Of a stretch of DNA of 35,037 bases, positions 7,043 through 15,303 are shown in pieces. The stretch is from contig JAFIFS010000006.1 in the NCBI GenBank assembly GCA_020831895.1, positions 1 to 35,037 on the forward strand, in the 5' to 3' direction. The notes beneath the pieces were generated by a model, which was not told the origin of the DNA, made no database searches, and was given only the letters and a program-made list of their open reading frames with translations. Position 1 is the first letter of the stretch. Every line of letters starts with the position of its first letter. Both the position numbers and the translations under genes were made by a program. This stretch comes from Chromatiales bacterium (GTDB lineage: Bacteria > Pseudomonadota > Gammaproteobacteria > Steroidobacterales > GCA-2729495).

Positions 7043-8899
7043 TCAGAACATCGAGTTCCCGTCCGCCGCGCCCGGGTCGCTGGGTCCGTCGCCGCGCTGG
7101 CGGATGAAGTCGCCCGTGATCATCTGGTCGTAGGCCATGCCCGGCCCGACCATCGGGTAGACGCAGGCCTCCGGGTCGATGATGACCTCGAGGAAGGCCG
7201 GGCCCGGGTAGTTGATGAATTCCGCGACCACTTTCGGCACGTCGGCCTTGCGGTCCAGGCGTCGCGCGAACTCGAAGCCGTCGGCCTGTGCGGCGCGGAC
7301 GAAGTCCTTGCGGTGCAGTGACTTGTCGCTGGCTGCGAGTCTGCCCTTGTAGTACAGCTTCTGCCACTGCTTGACCATGCCGTCGCCGAAGTTGTTCAGC
7401 ACCAGCACCTTGATCGGCAGGTTGTAGGTCGTCACCGTCTCGAGCTCACCGAGATTCATCCGGATGCTGGCATCGCCATCCACGTCCAGCACGAGGCGGT
7501 CCGGCTCGGCGAACTGGGCGCCGATCGCGGCCGGCAGGCCGAACCCCATCGTGCCCATGCTGCCCGAGGTCAGCCACAGCCTCGGTTCACGGAAGTCGAA
7601 GTACTGCGCAGCCCACATCTGGTGCTGGCCCACCCCGGTCGTGATGATCGCTTCGCCCTTTGTCAGGCGGTTGATCTCCTCGATCACGTAGTTGGGCTGG
7701 ATCAGCTCGCTCTCCCGGTCATAGTTCATGCCATGGTCACGCTTGAGCGCCGCGATCTCCCCCTGCCAGGGCAGGAAGGCAAGGTCGGCTGCGTGGCGCT
7801 CACCGAACTGGCGCAGCGTCTCCAGGTCGCGTGACAGCACGCCGACGTGGTACCAGTCCACTGCCTTGACCTTGCCGATCTCGCACGGGTCCACATCGAA
7901 GTGTGCGACCTTGCGCGCGTTGGGCGCGAAGCGGTCCGGGACCGCGGCCACGCGGTCATCGAAACGGGCACCCACCGCGATCAGCAGGTCGCAGTCCTCG
8001 ACCGCGTAGTTGGCGAAAGCCGCCCCGTGCATGCCCAGCATCCTTAGCGACAGGTCGCTGGTGGTGTCGACGGCGCCGATGCCCATCAGCGTCGTCGTGA
8101 CCGGGATACGGAAACGCGCGGCGAAGCGGCGCAGCGCGCTGGCTGCATTGCCGCTGATCACGCCGCCACCGGCATAGATCAGGGGGCGTTCCGACTGCCG
8201 CAGCAACTCGAAGAAACTCTTGGCGGCGCTGGCCGACAGCTCGTTGCGCTCGACCATCGACATACGCTGCTGGTAGCTGTGGATCGGCAGCAGTCCACTG
8301 CCATGGAACGTGCCGATCCAGTTCTGGACATCCTTCGGGATGTCGACGACGACCGGGCCGGGACGCCCGGTGCGAGCGATCTCGAAGGCCGTGCGCATCG
8401 TCGCCTCGAGCTTCTTGGGGTCGGTCACCAGGAACACGTGCTTGGCGACCGAACCCATGATGGCCGAGACCGGGGCTTCCTGGAACGCGTCGGTGCCAAT
8501 CGCATTCGTGGGCACCTGGCCGCAGATCGCAACGACAGGTACCGAGTCGGCCATGCAGTCGCGGATTGGCGTCACCGTATTCGTTGCGCCGGGCCCGGAT
8601 GTCACCATCAGCACGCCGACCTTGCCGCTGGCGCGGGCATAGCCCGCCGCCATGAATCCGGCGCCCTGCTCGTTTGCCGGGACGATCAGCGGCATGGGCT
8701 GGCGGCCGTCGGCGTCCTTGTGCTCGTCGTTGTAGCGGAACACCGCGTCGTAGGTCGGGAGGATGGCGCCGCCGCTGTAGCCGAACAGCGTCTCGACGCC
8801 TTCGTCGGCCAGGACCTGGACAACCATCTCGGCGCCGGTCATGCGTTTGCCGGCCAGCGGATGTGGCGAAGCGGGAACAGCCTGGGTGCGGATGGTCAT
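7043..8899 (-). CDS. ilvB: Acetolactate synthase, large catalytic subunit
   Basis: A 618-residue thiamine-diphosphate enzyme that condenses pyruvate with pyruvate or 2-oxobutyrate, the first common step of branched-chain amino-acid synthesis. The N-terminal TPP-binding domain has FGYSGGAILPTYDA (39-52) and catalytic Glu77 in NEQGAGFMAAGYARA; the central FAD-type domain follows; the C-terminal TPP/Mg motif runs from DGDAS (474-478) to LNN (501-503). The start is set at ATG 8899 (MTIRTQ) because sequence before it is not family-like; in-frame upstream ATG 8947 and TTG 8968 exist and none has a strong ribosome-binding site. Its regulatory subunit is encoded divergently, 138 bp away, instead of downstream in the same operon. 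ilvB, ilvI and ilvG cannot be told apart from sequence alone. Confidence 0.95.
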   Translation of the reverse strand: MTIRTQAVPASPHPLAGKRMTGAEMVVQVLADEGVETLFGYSGGAILPTYDAVFRYNDEHKDADGRQPMPLIVPANEQGAGFMAAGYARASGKVGVLMVTSGPGATNTVTPIRDCMADSVPVVAICGQVPTNAIGTDAFQEAPVSAIMGSVAKHVFLVTDPKKLEATMRTAFEIARTGRPGPVVVDIPKDVQNWIGTFHGSGLLPIHSYQQRMSMVERNELSASAAKSFFELLRQSERPLIYAGGGVISGNAASALRRFAARFRIPVTTTLMGIGAVDTTSDLSLRMLGMHGAAFANYAVEDCDLLIAVGARFDDRVAAVPDRFAPNARKVAHFDVDPCEIGKVKAVDWYHVGVLSRDLETLRQFGERHAADLAFLPWQGEIAALKRDHGMNYDRESELIQPNYVIEEINRLTKGEAIITTGVGQHQMWAAQYFDFREPRLWLTSGSMGTMGFGLPAAIGAQFAEPDRLVLDVDGDASIRMNLGELETVTTYNLPIKVLVLNNFGDGMVKQWQKLYYKGRLAASDKSLHRKDFVRAAQADGFEFARRLDRKADVPKVVAEFINYPGPAFLEVIIDPEACVYPMVGPGMAYDQMITGDFIRQRGDGPSDPGAADGNSMF

Positions 8900-9037
8900 A
8901 ATCTGTGCCGGCAGTGTAGAGCGCGCGCCGGTCCCTGGCGTGCGCATGCTCTGCAGAGTCTCGGACAATTACCGGCGCATTGCAATAGATGGCCTTTGGC
9001 GCGATGATTGCCGGCCACCCTCCGCCAGCCACCGCGC
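8900..9037. promoter_or_regulatory. Divergent control region of the two acetolactate synthase subunit genes
   Basis: This 138-bp gap must hold the promoters for ilvB (minus) and the ilvN-proB-proA unit (plus). A weak plus-strand candidate is CGGACA (8962-8967) with TAGATG about 18 nt downstream. No run of Ile/Val/Leu codons that would mark an attenuation leader peptide is seen on either strand. Confidence 0.4.
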
Positions 9038-9538
9038 ATGCGTCATATCATTTCCATTCTGCTGCAGAACGAGGCCGGTGCCCTCAGCCGGGTTGCCGCG
9101 CTGTTCTCGACCCGCGGGTACAACATCGAGTCGCTCAACGTGGCCCCGACCGAGGACCCTCAGGTCTCGCGGCTGACGCTGGTGACGATCGGTTCCGACC
9201 AGGTGATCAGCCAGATCAACAAGCAGCTTCTGAAGCTGGTGGACGTCGTGAACCTCGTCGACATGACGCTGGGCGACCACATCGAGCGCGAGCTGCTGCT
9301 GATCAAGGTCCGGGTCGAGGACGCCGGGCTGGAACAGCTGAAGGAGCTGGTGCGGTCGGAGGGCGCGCGCGTGCTCGACGACAGCCGGACCAGCTTCACG
9401 ATGGAGCTGACCGGCGCCGCGCAGCGCATCGACAGCTTCATAAACCGCGTGGACCAGCTGGCCGAGATACTCGCCGTCGTGCGCAGCGGACCGCTTGCGG
9501 TGGCGCGCGGCACGCCGGTGCTGAGCTCGGTACTGTAG
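9038..9538 (+). CDS. ilvN: Acetolactate synthase, small regulatory subunit
   Basis: A 166-residue regulatory subunit that activates the large subunit and confers valine feedback control. The N-terminal ACT domain opens with MRHIISILLQNEAGALSRV and GYNIESLNVAPTEDPQVSRLT, very close to the E. coli IlvH opening; a C-terminal ALS-regulatory domain follows from about residue 80. The start at ATG 9038 is chosen by that match; an in-frame TTG at 9008 is rejected. No strong ribosome-binding site is visible. proB follows after 13 nt, so branched-chain and proline genes appear to share one transcript. Placement divergent from ilvB is unusual for this pair. Confidence 0.95.
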   Translation: MRHIISILLQNEAGALSRVAALFSTRGYNIESLNVAPTEDPQVSRLTLVTIGSDQVISQINKQLLKLVDVVNLVDMTLGDHIERELLLIKVRVEDAGLEQLKELVRSEGARVLDDSRTSFTMELTGAAQRIDSFINRVDQLAEILAVVRSGPLAVARGTPVLSSVL

Positions 9539-9551
9539 ACCGGCGCCGGCC

Positions 9552-10712
9552 ATGAGCGTTGTCGCGAGCAGCGCGCGCCGTGACCGGCTCGCCTCGGCTT
9601 CATGCGTCGTCATCAAGATCGGTTCCTCGCTGCTGGTGGATGCCGCGACCGGCCGGCTGAATCGCGACTGGCTGGCCAGCGTGACGGACGAACTCGCCCG
9701 CATGCGCGCGCGTGGCCAGCAGGTGCTGGTCGTGTCCTCGGGGGCGATCGCGCTGGGACGGCGCTACCTGGGCCTGGGCCGTGACCAGCGCCGCCTGGAG
9801 GAGCACCAGGCCGCTGCGGCTGCCGGCCAGATCCTGCTGGCGCATGCCTGGCAGGACCTGCTCGAGGCACGTGGCCAGAAGATCGCCCAGGTGCTGCTGA
9901 CCCTCGACGACACGGAGAACCGTCGGCGCTACCTGAATGCGCGCAACACGCTGACGACACTGCTCCGGCTGGGCGTGATACCGGTGATCAACGAGAACGA
10001 CACCGTGGCCACCCAGGAGATCCGCTACGGCGATAACGATCGCCTCGGCGCCCGCGTCGCCGAGATGATCAGTGCCGACTGCCTCGTGCTGCTGTCCGAT
10101 GTCGATGGTCTCTACGACGCTGACCCCAGCCGTCAGGCCGGGGCTCGGCTGATCCCGGAGGTCACTCGGCTGACGCCCGAGATCGAGGCTTTGGCCGGCG
10201 CCTCCAGCACCGAGTTCGGGTCCGGCGGCATGGTGACGAAGCTGGTCGCCGCGCGGATCTGCATGAACGCCGGTTGCTCGACCGTGATCGCCAGCGGCCG
10301 GCGGCTGCACCCGCTGGCAGCGATCGAGGACGACGGGCCCTGCACCTGGTTTCTGCCGACCCGCTCGCCGCGCGCGGCTCGCAAGCAGTGGATTGCGGGC
10401 TCCCTGGTGCCCCGCGGGACGCTGCAGATTGACGCCGGGGCGGCCTCGGCCCTGAAGGCTGGGCGCAGCCTGCTCGCGGTCGGCGTGCGCGCGGTCGAAG
10501 GAGAGTTCCAGCGAGGTGACCCGGTACTGGTCTGTGGCCCGGGCGGGACCTGCCTGGCGCATGGCCTCGTGGCCTATGGCAGCGACGAGGCCCGGCTCGC
10601 GATCGGTCAGCGCAGCGAGGCACTGGAGGCCCTGCTGGGCTACCGGGGCCCGGACGAGATGATCCACCGCGACAACCTGGCGCTGCTGGTCAGTCCTGAA
10701 CCGGATGCCTGA
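9552..10712 (+). CDS. proB: Glutamate 5-kinase
   Basis: A 386-residue cytoplasmic kinase that phosphorylates glutamate to gamma-glutamyl phosphate, the first step of proline synthesis. The amino-acid-kinase domain shows VVIKIGSSLLVD (19-30), SSGAIALG, VINENDTV and LLSDVDGLYDADP in the expected order; a C-terminal PUA domain fills about 290-375, as in the E. coli enzyme (367 aa). The N-terminus is about 15 residues longer than usual, so a later start is possible, but no better in-frame start was found. It follows ilvN by 13 nt and precedes proA by 27 nt. Feedback inhibition by proline is known for the family. Confidence 0.96.
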   Translation: MSVVASSARRDRLASASCVVIKIGSSLLVDAATGRLNRDWLASVTDELARMRARGQQVLVVSSGAIALGRRYLGLGRDQRRLEEHQAAAAAGQILLAHAWQDLLEARGQKIAQVLLTLDDTENRRRYLNARNTLTTLLRLGVIPVINENDTVATQEIRYGDNDRLGARVAEMISADCLVLLSDVDGLYDADPSRQAGARLIPEVTRLTPEIEALAGASSTEFGSGGMVTKLVAARICMNAGCSTVIASGRRLHPLAAIEDDGPCTWFLPTRSPRAARKQWIAGSLVPRGTLQIDAGAASALKAGRSLLAVGVRAVEGEFQRGDPVLVCGPGGTCLAHGLVAYGSDEARLAIGQRSEALEALLGYRGPDEMIHRDNLALLVSPEPDA

Positions 10713-10739
10713 CCGGCCCGGGTCGGCGATAATCAACCC

Positions 10740-12032
10740 ATGAGCACTGCCAACGCACCCGCGGCCGGCGGCGAGGACATCGCCGGCACCATGCAGGCGC
10801 TGGGTCGCGAGGCCCGCGCTGCCGCCCACGCGCTCGCGCTTGCAAGCCCCGAGCGCAAGAACTCGGCGCTGGCCGCCGCAGCGGAGGCGATCGAGGCCGC
10901 GATGCCGGCGATCCTCGAGGCCAACCGGCGCGACCTGGCCGCCGCCGGGAACCGTGGCCTGTCTGCGGCGCTGCTGGACCGGCTGCGCCTCGATGAGCAG
11001 CGGGTGGCCGCGATCGTACGCGGAATCGGCGAGATTGCCGCGCTGGATGACCCGGTCGGCAGCGTGCTGGCCGAGTGGACACGCCCCAACGGGCTGCGTA
11101 TCCAGCGTGTGCGTGTGCCGCTGGGCGTGATCGGCATCATCTACGAGAGCCGTCCCAACGTGACCGCCGATGCGGGCGCGCTGTGTCTCAAGAGCGGCAA
11201 CGCAGTGATCCTGCGCGGGGGTTCGGAGAGCTTTCACTCCAGCCGGGCGATACACGCCTGCCTGGTCGAGGGGCTCGCGCGCGCGGGACTGCCCGGCACG
11301 GCGATCCAGATGGTGCCGACGACGGACCGGGAGGCGGTGGGTTACCTGCTGCGCGAGATGAGCCAGTACGTCGACGTCATCGTTCCCCGCGGCGGCAAGA
11401 GCCTGATCGCCCGCGTGCAGGCCGATGCCCGCGTCCCGGTGATCGGCCATCTCGAGGGGCTGTGCCATGTCTACGTGCATGCCTCCTCGGACGTGTCGAT
11501 GGCGCGCGACGTCGTGCTGAACGCGAAGATGCGCCGCACCGGGATCTGTGGCGCTGCAGAGACGCTGCTCATCGACCGGGCTGCGCTGGCTACGCACTGG
11601 CCGGCTATTGCCGATGCCCTGCGGGGTGCGGGCTGCGAGCTGCGCGGTGATGCGGCGATGCGCGACTTCGACCCGCATGTGCTGGCCGCGAGCGAGGCAG
11701 ACTGGTCGACGGAGTATCTCGAGGCAATCCTGTCGGTCCGGGTGGTCGAGGGCGTGGACGAGGCGATCGCGCACATCAACCGCTACGGCTCCGGGCACAC
11801 GGAGAGCATCCTGGCCGAGGACCCGGCAGCGGTGCAGCGCTTCTTCCACGACCTCGACAGCGCGATCCTGCTGCACAACGCTTCGACGCAGTTTGCCGAC
11901 GGCGGTGAGTTCGGCATGGGTGCCGAGATCGGCATCGCAACGGGCCGCATCCACGCCCGTGGTCCGGTCGGCGCCGAGCAGCTGACGAGCTACAAGTACC
12001 TGGTCCACGGCGCCGGCCAGACTCGGCCCTGA
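10740..12032 (+). CDS. proA: Gamma-glutamyl phosphate reductase
   Basis: A 430-residue NADPH-dependent enzyme that reduces gamma-glutamyl phosphate to glutamate semialdehyde, acting with ProB. Its aldehyde-dehydrogenase-like fold shows [19 protein letters not shown] (127-145), the family signature [13 protein letters not shown] (211-223) and catalytic Cys270 in [10 protein letters not shown]. Length matches the family. The ATG at 10740 lacks a clear ribosome-binding site. The N-terminal 12 residues are low-complexity Ala/Gly and may vary between relatives. The end of the proBA unit is followed by a family B repeat. Confidence 0.96.
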   Translation: MSTANAPAAGGEDIAGTMQALGREARAAAHALALASPERKNSALAAAAEAIEAAMPAILEANRRDLAAAGNRGLSAALLDRLRLDEQRVAAIVRGIGEIAALDDPVGSVLAEWTRPNGLRIQRVRVPLGVIGIIYESRPNVTADAGALCLKSGNAVILRGGSESFHSSRAIHACLVEGLARAGLPGTAIQMVPTTDREAVGYLLREMSQYVDVIVPRGGKSLIARVQADARVPVIGHLEGLCHVYVHASSDVSMARDVVLNAKMRRTGICGAAETLLIDRAALATHWPAIADALRGAGCELRGDAAMRDFDPHVLAASEADWSTEYLEAILSVRVVEGVDEAIAHINRYGSGHTESILAEDPAAVQRFFHDLDSAILLHNASTQFADGGEFGMGAEIGIATGRIHARGPVGAEQLTSYKYLVHGAGQTRP

Positions 12033-12057
12033 GAGGTGCTCACCGGTTCGTTCGCCG

Positions 12058-12165
12058 TTGGTAGTGTGCACTGTCGCGGTGGCGCTGCCCCGGACACGCC
12101 GCCCGAGCCTACAGGGACGTATTCACGGCGTGTCCGGGAAACCCCTGCCGGACAGCGCTCACCAG
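12058..12165 (-). repeat. Family B palindromic element, most complete copy
   Basis: CGGACACGCCG (12091-12101) and CGGCGTGTCCG (12126-12136) are perfect 11-bp inverted arms. Between them lies the 31-bp core (12100-12130) that is identical, in reverse orientation, to 34988-35018. Outer pieces (GGTAGTG at the left, GGACAGCGC at the right) also recur near 7006-7020 and 100-110. The element is translated in frame as a false extension of the following gene. Confidence 0.8.
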
Positions 12166-12201
12166 CAGCGCACAAACAAAACCCAGGAACCACACGCCGC
12201 C

Positions 12202-13788
12202 GTGACCCGCCCCCTTGACCTGCTGGTGATCGGCGGTGGCATCAACGGTGCCGGGATCGCGCGTGATGCCGCGCTGCGCGGACTTTCCACGGCCCTGGTG
12301 GAGCAGGATGACCTGTGTTCGGCGACGACACGCTGGTCGAGCCGGCTGATCCATGGAGGGCTGCGGTATCTCGAGTACGGGGAGCTCGGCCTCGTGCACG
12401 AGTCGCTGCGCGAGCGCGAGCTGCTGTTCCGCAATGCGCCTCACCTGGTTCGCCCGTTGCCGCTGCTGATTCCCGTCTACCGGGACAGTCGCCGGGGTCT
12501 TTCGAAGATCAGCTTCGGACTCTGGGTGTATGACATGCTGGCCACTGGCCGTTCCGTGCCCGGCTACCAGCGTCTTTCACGCGAGGAGGCGCTGACCCAT
12601 GCGCCGGGACTTGCGACCGACGGGTTGCTCGGGGCGGCGCTCTACCACGATGGCCAGGTGCCCTTCGTCGAGCGTCTCGTGGTTGAGAATGCTCTGGCCG
12701 CGCGCGAGGCCGGTGCCACGGTCCTGACGCACACGCGCGTCTCGCGCCTGCTGCTCTATGGCCGCAAGGTTTGCGGGGTGGAACTAGAGGAAGAGGGCGG
12801 GCGGCGCCGCGAGCTTGCCGCACGGTCTGTCATCAATGCGTCGGGCCCATGGGTCGACCGGCTGCTGCACAGCCTGCCGCGACCGCCGGCGCGGCTGATG
12901 GGGCCGACTCGCGGGACGCACATCGTGCTGGCCCGCTTTCCGGGTGCGCCGCAGGCGGGTTGTTACCTCGAGGCGCGCAGTGACGGCCGGCCGTTCTTCG
13001 TGCTGCCGTGGAACGGTCTGTTCCTCGTCGGTACGACCGACATCCGCGACGACACTGACCCCGCCCGGGTGCGTCCGGCCGCGGAGGAGTCCGACTACCT
13101 GCTGCGTGAGCTTGCCGGGATCTTCCCAAAGGCCGGACTGTCGCCGGCCAGCGTGCTCTATCGCTATGCGGGCCTGCGTCCGCTGCCGCGCCAGGGCCGG
13201 CGTTTCACTGGAAGCATCACGCGCCGGCACCAGCTGCGTCACCATGCGCCGCTCGTGCGTGGCCTGTACTCCGTGATCGGCGGCAAGATCACCACCTATC
13301 GCAGCCTGGCCGAGCAGGCGGTGGATCGCGTCTGCCGGCAGCTGGGCCTTGGGCAGCTTTCCGGCACGACTGGCGGGACGCCGCTGCCTGGGGCAGGTGA
13401 GCGGAGCGCCGTGCTCGGGGAACTGGCAGCGCGCTGGCCGGCGCTGTCTGCCGCGAGTGGCCGGCATCTCTGGGAGGTGTATGGTAGCCGGGCCCCGGGC
13501 GTTGCTGCGCTGATCGAGGAGGACCCGGCTCTGGCCCTGCCCATCTGTCCTCACAGCCATGCTGTCGGGGCCGAGGTGTTGTTTGCCCTGCAGCATGAGG
13601 CTGCGATGCATCTCGACGATGTGCTGTTCCGGCGCTGCATGGCCGGCCTCTCGCCCGATCTCGGTGCCGCGGCGCTGGAGCCTGCGCTGGCGGTCGCAGC
13701 GCGCCACCTCGGCTGGGACGCTTTGCGTCAGGCCGCCGAACGCGCGCGCTGCGAGGGCGAGCGGGCGCTTCTGTCAGCCCCCGGTTAG
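12202..13788 (+). CDS. glpD: Aerobic glycerol-3-phosphate dehydrogenase
   Basis: A 528-residue FAD enzyme, peripheral on the inner membrane, that oxidises glycerol-3-phosphate to dihydroxyacetone phosphate and passes electrons to quinone. The FAD dinucleotide fold is VIGGGINGAG (9-18); SSRLIHGGLRYLE (46-58) is the classic GlpD signature; a second FAD-contact segment VIGGKITTYRSLAEQA lies near 360; a C-terminal helical domain follows. The start is GTG 12202, giving a GlpD-like N-terminus (TRPLDLLVIGGG); AGGA at 12184-12187 is a distant but possible ribosome-binding site. The frame stays open back to 12058, but that part is repeat DNA. No glpF, glpK or glpR is adjacent. Confidence 0.95.
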   Translation: MTRPLDLLVIGGGINGAGIARDAALRGLSTALVEQDDLCSATTRWSSRLIHGGLRYLEYGELGLVHESLRERELLFRNAPHLVRPLPLLIPVYRDSRRGLSKISFGLWVYDMLATGRSVPGYQRLSREEALTHAPGLATDGLLGAALYHDGQVPFVERLVVENALAAREAGATVLTHTRVSRLLLYGRKVCGVELEEEGGRRRELAARSVINASGPWVDRLLHSLPRPPARLMGPTRGTHIVLARFPGAPQAGCYLEARSDGRPFFVLPWNGLFLVGTTDIRDDTDPARVRPAAEESDYLLRELAGIFPKAGLSPASVLYRYAGLRPLPRQGRRFTGSITRRHQLRHHAPLVRGLYSVIGGKITTYRSLAEQAVDRVCRQLGLGQLSGTTGGTPLPGAGERSAVLGELAARWPALSAASGRHLWEVYGSRAPGVAALIEEDPALALPICPHSHAVGAEVLFALQHEAAMHLDDVLFRRCMAGLSPDLGAAALEPALAVAARHLGWDALRQAAERARCEGERALLSAPG

Positions 13789-13831
13789 GCGCGCATTCGT
13801 TCCCGAAAGAGCCTCGCAGAAGCGGGGGAGG

Positions 13832-14665
13832 TCAGATGCGCAGCTCCCGCTCGCTCCCGGCCGGGGCCGTTGGCGTGATCTCGATCGCGCGCTCCGCGCC
13901 GTCCTGCCACAGCCGCAGGCGCAGCGGCTCCCCGTCTGCGCTGTCCCCGGACAGCTCGAGCAGGTCGAGGGGGTCATCGACAGGCTCGTCGTTGACGGCG
14001 AGCAGCAGGCTGCCCGCCTTGATTCCGGCTGCGGCCGACCGGCCCTCGACCTGGCTGACCAGCACACCGCCCTGATCCGGGAGGCCCAGCGCCGCACGCA
14101 ACTCCGCGGTGGCCTCCACGACGGTGATGCCAAGCACGCGCACCACCTGCTCGCCGGGAATCCCTTCCCAAGGTTGTCCACCAGCCTCAGCCACGACCCT
14201 GGGAGCGACCATGATGCGCGCGCCGGCGCGAATCGCCACCGCAAGGCCATCACTCGGACGCGTGTCGACCAGCCGCGGTTCGGACTCGCCCTCCACGCTG
14301 ATCTCGAGCATGCCGAAGAAGGTGCCGCCCGAGAGTTCGTCAATGAGCAGCCGACTGACCTGGGCGCCAGTTGCGTCCAGCAGGTTGCCTATCAGGTCAT
14401 GGGTCATCGGCCGGGGTGTTTCGATCCCCTGCAGTGCCATCAGGATGGCCCTGGCCTCGAACGGGCCGATGAAGATCGGCACCAGCTCGCGGCTGTCCAG
14501 CGTGCGCAGCAAGGCCACGGGCACACCCGTTCCGGGCGCGACGCCGACCGTGACCAGCTCCGCCTCGCTGAACCGGTCAGGGTCAGCGGCCAGCTCGCGG
14601 GCCTGGCTGCCTGGGGTCAGCGCGACCGCAAGCACCAGACCCGCTGCCAGCCGGCGCCAGTTCAC
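13832..14665 (-). CDS. Exported bifunctional-nuclease (DUF151) domain protein with PDZ domain
   Basis: A 277-residue protein with an N-terminal signal peptide (to about residue 22), a DUF151/BFN domain (about 35-160: LVPIFIGPFEARAI, TPRPMTHDL, VDTRPSDGLAVA) and a C-terminal PDZ domain (about 175-265: VLVSQVEGRSAAAGIKAGSLLLAVND). BFN-domain proteins have been described as having DNase/RNase activity and are usually short and cytoplasmic, so export and PDZ fusion are notable. It starts at GTG 14665, 28 nt downstream of a c-type cytochrome gene on the same strand, so they are probably co-transcribed. The signal peptide places it in the periplasm, where a nuclease role is uncertain; a scaffolding or protein-binding role through PDZ is equally possible. 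Confidence 0.85.
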   Translation of the reverse strand: MNWRRLAAGLVLAVALTPGSQARELAADPDRFSEAELVTVGVAPGTGVPVALLRTLDSRELVPIFIGPFEARAILMALQGIETPRPMTHDLIGNLLDATGAQVSRLLIDELSGGTFFGMLEISVEGESEPRLVDTRPSDGLAVAIRAGARIMVAPRVVAEAGGQPWEGIPGEQVVRVLGITVVEATAELRAALGLPDQGGVLVSQVEGRSAAAGIKAGSLLLAVNDEPVDDPLDLLELSGDSADGEPLRLRLWQDGAERAIEITPTAPAGSERELRI

Positions 14666-14693
14666 GCGCGCGGGACCCGTACAGCAACGCTGC

Positions 14694-15203
14694 TCACTCG
14701 CGACCCGGACGGCCCTGGCGACGCTGTCCCCTGTCCTCGAACATGGGCTGGCGATTCATGAACTCGACGTTCTCGGCCACATGACACCCCATGCAGGCAT
14801 TGCGTACCCGGTCGAACGCAGCCCAGGCCTTGTCTGCATCGCCGGAACCGAAGGCCTCGTCGACCTCTTTCCAGAGCGATGCGGGGAAAAAGCGCTCCGA
14901 GTTGGCTGCGCGGCGCGGACGACGCTGGTTGCCGTCGTCCAGAGCTTCCTCCATTTCCTCGAGGTGATACTGGGCAAGCTCGAAATTGCCGTTGCGCAAG
15001 GCGCCCCGCATGCCCCTGAAGCGGTGGCCGATCTCCCACATGGCCCGGGCGTAACCGCCGAACTGTCCCTGGATCAGCTCGAAGCGCTCCTCGTCCGTGG
15101 GAGCGTTCATGACCCAGGCATTCGGATTCTCGTGGCCGCCGGCATGGGCACTGCCCATGACCATGACGGCAGCAGTCGCAGCGAGCAGGGATTTCAGGCG
15201 CAT
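14694..15203 (-). CDS. Cytochrome c'-like mono-heme protein
   Basis: A 169-residue exported protein: signal peptide ending at AHA (about residue 21), a mostly helical body, and a single heme-attachment motif CMGCH at 137-141. The near-C-terminal position of the motif after several amphipathic helices resembles cytochrome c' four-helix bundles rather than class I cytochromes. The tail after the heme motif (DRGQRRQGRPGRE) is basic and probably disordered. A strong TAGGAG precedes ATG 15203. It is first of a two-gene unit with the BFN/PDZ gene. Cytochromes c' bind NO or act in electron transfer; which applies here is unknown. The 100-bp gap to the next gene shows only a GAAGCCGGCTTC palindrome. 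Confidence 0.85.
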   Translation of the reverse strand: MRLKSLLAATAAVMVMGSAHAGGHENPNAWVMNAPTDEERFELIQGQFGGYARAMWEIGHRFRGMRGALRNGNFELAQYHLEEMEEALDDGNQRRPRRAANSERFFPASLWKEVDEAFGSGDADKAWAAFDRVRNACMGCHVAENVEFMNRQPMFEDRGQRRQGRPGRE

Positions 15204-15303
15204 GAAAAACTCCTAAGGATTCAGCGTGTGAAACAGAAGCCGGCTTCCCGGCAGCATGCACAGCTTGTCCCGTCCCGAGTCCGGGCGTCAACCATGCCCC
15301 TGG

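Noticed and set aside
8900-8968. Attenuator leader peptide for ilvB
   Set aside because: In-frame upstream codons encode no run of Ile, Val or Leu, and no terminator/antiterminator pair is evident.
9600-12071. Long open frame (about 823 codons) on the minus strand across proB-proA
   Set aside because: Antisense shadow of two clearly recognised genes in GC-rich DNA, with no recognisable domain.
13789-13831. Terminator between glpD and the BFN gene
   Set aside because: Only a 4-bp stem can be drawn and there is no T-run.
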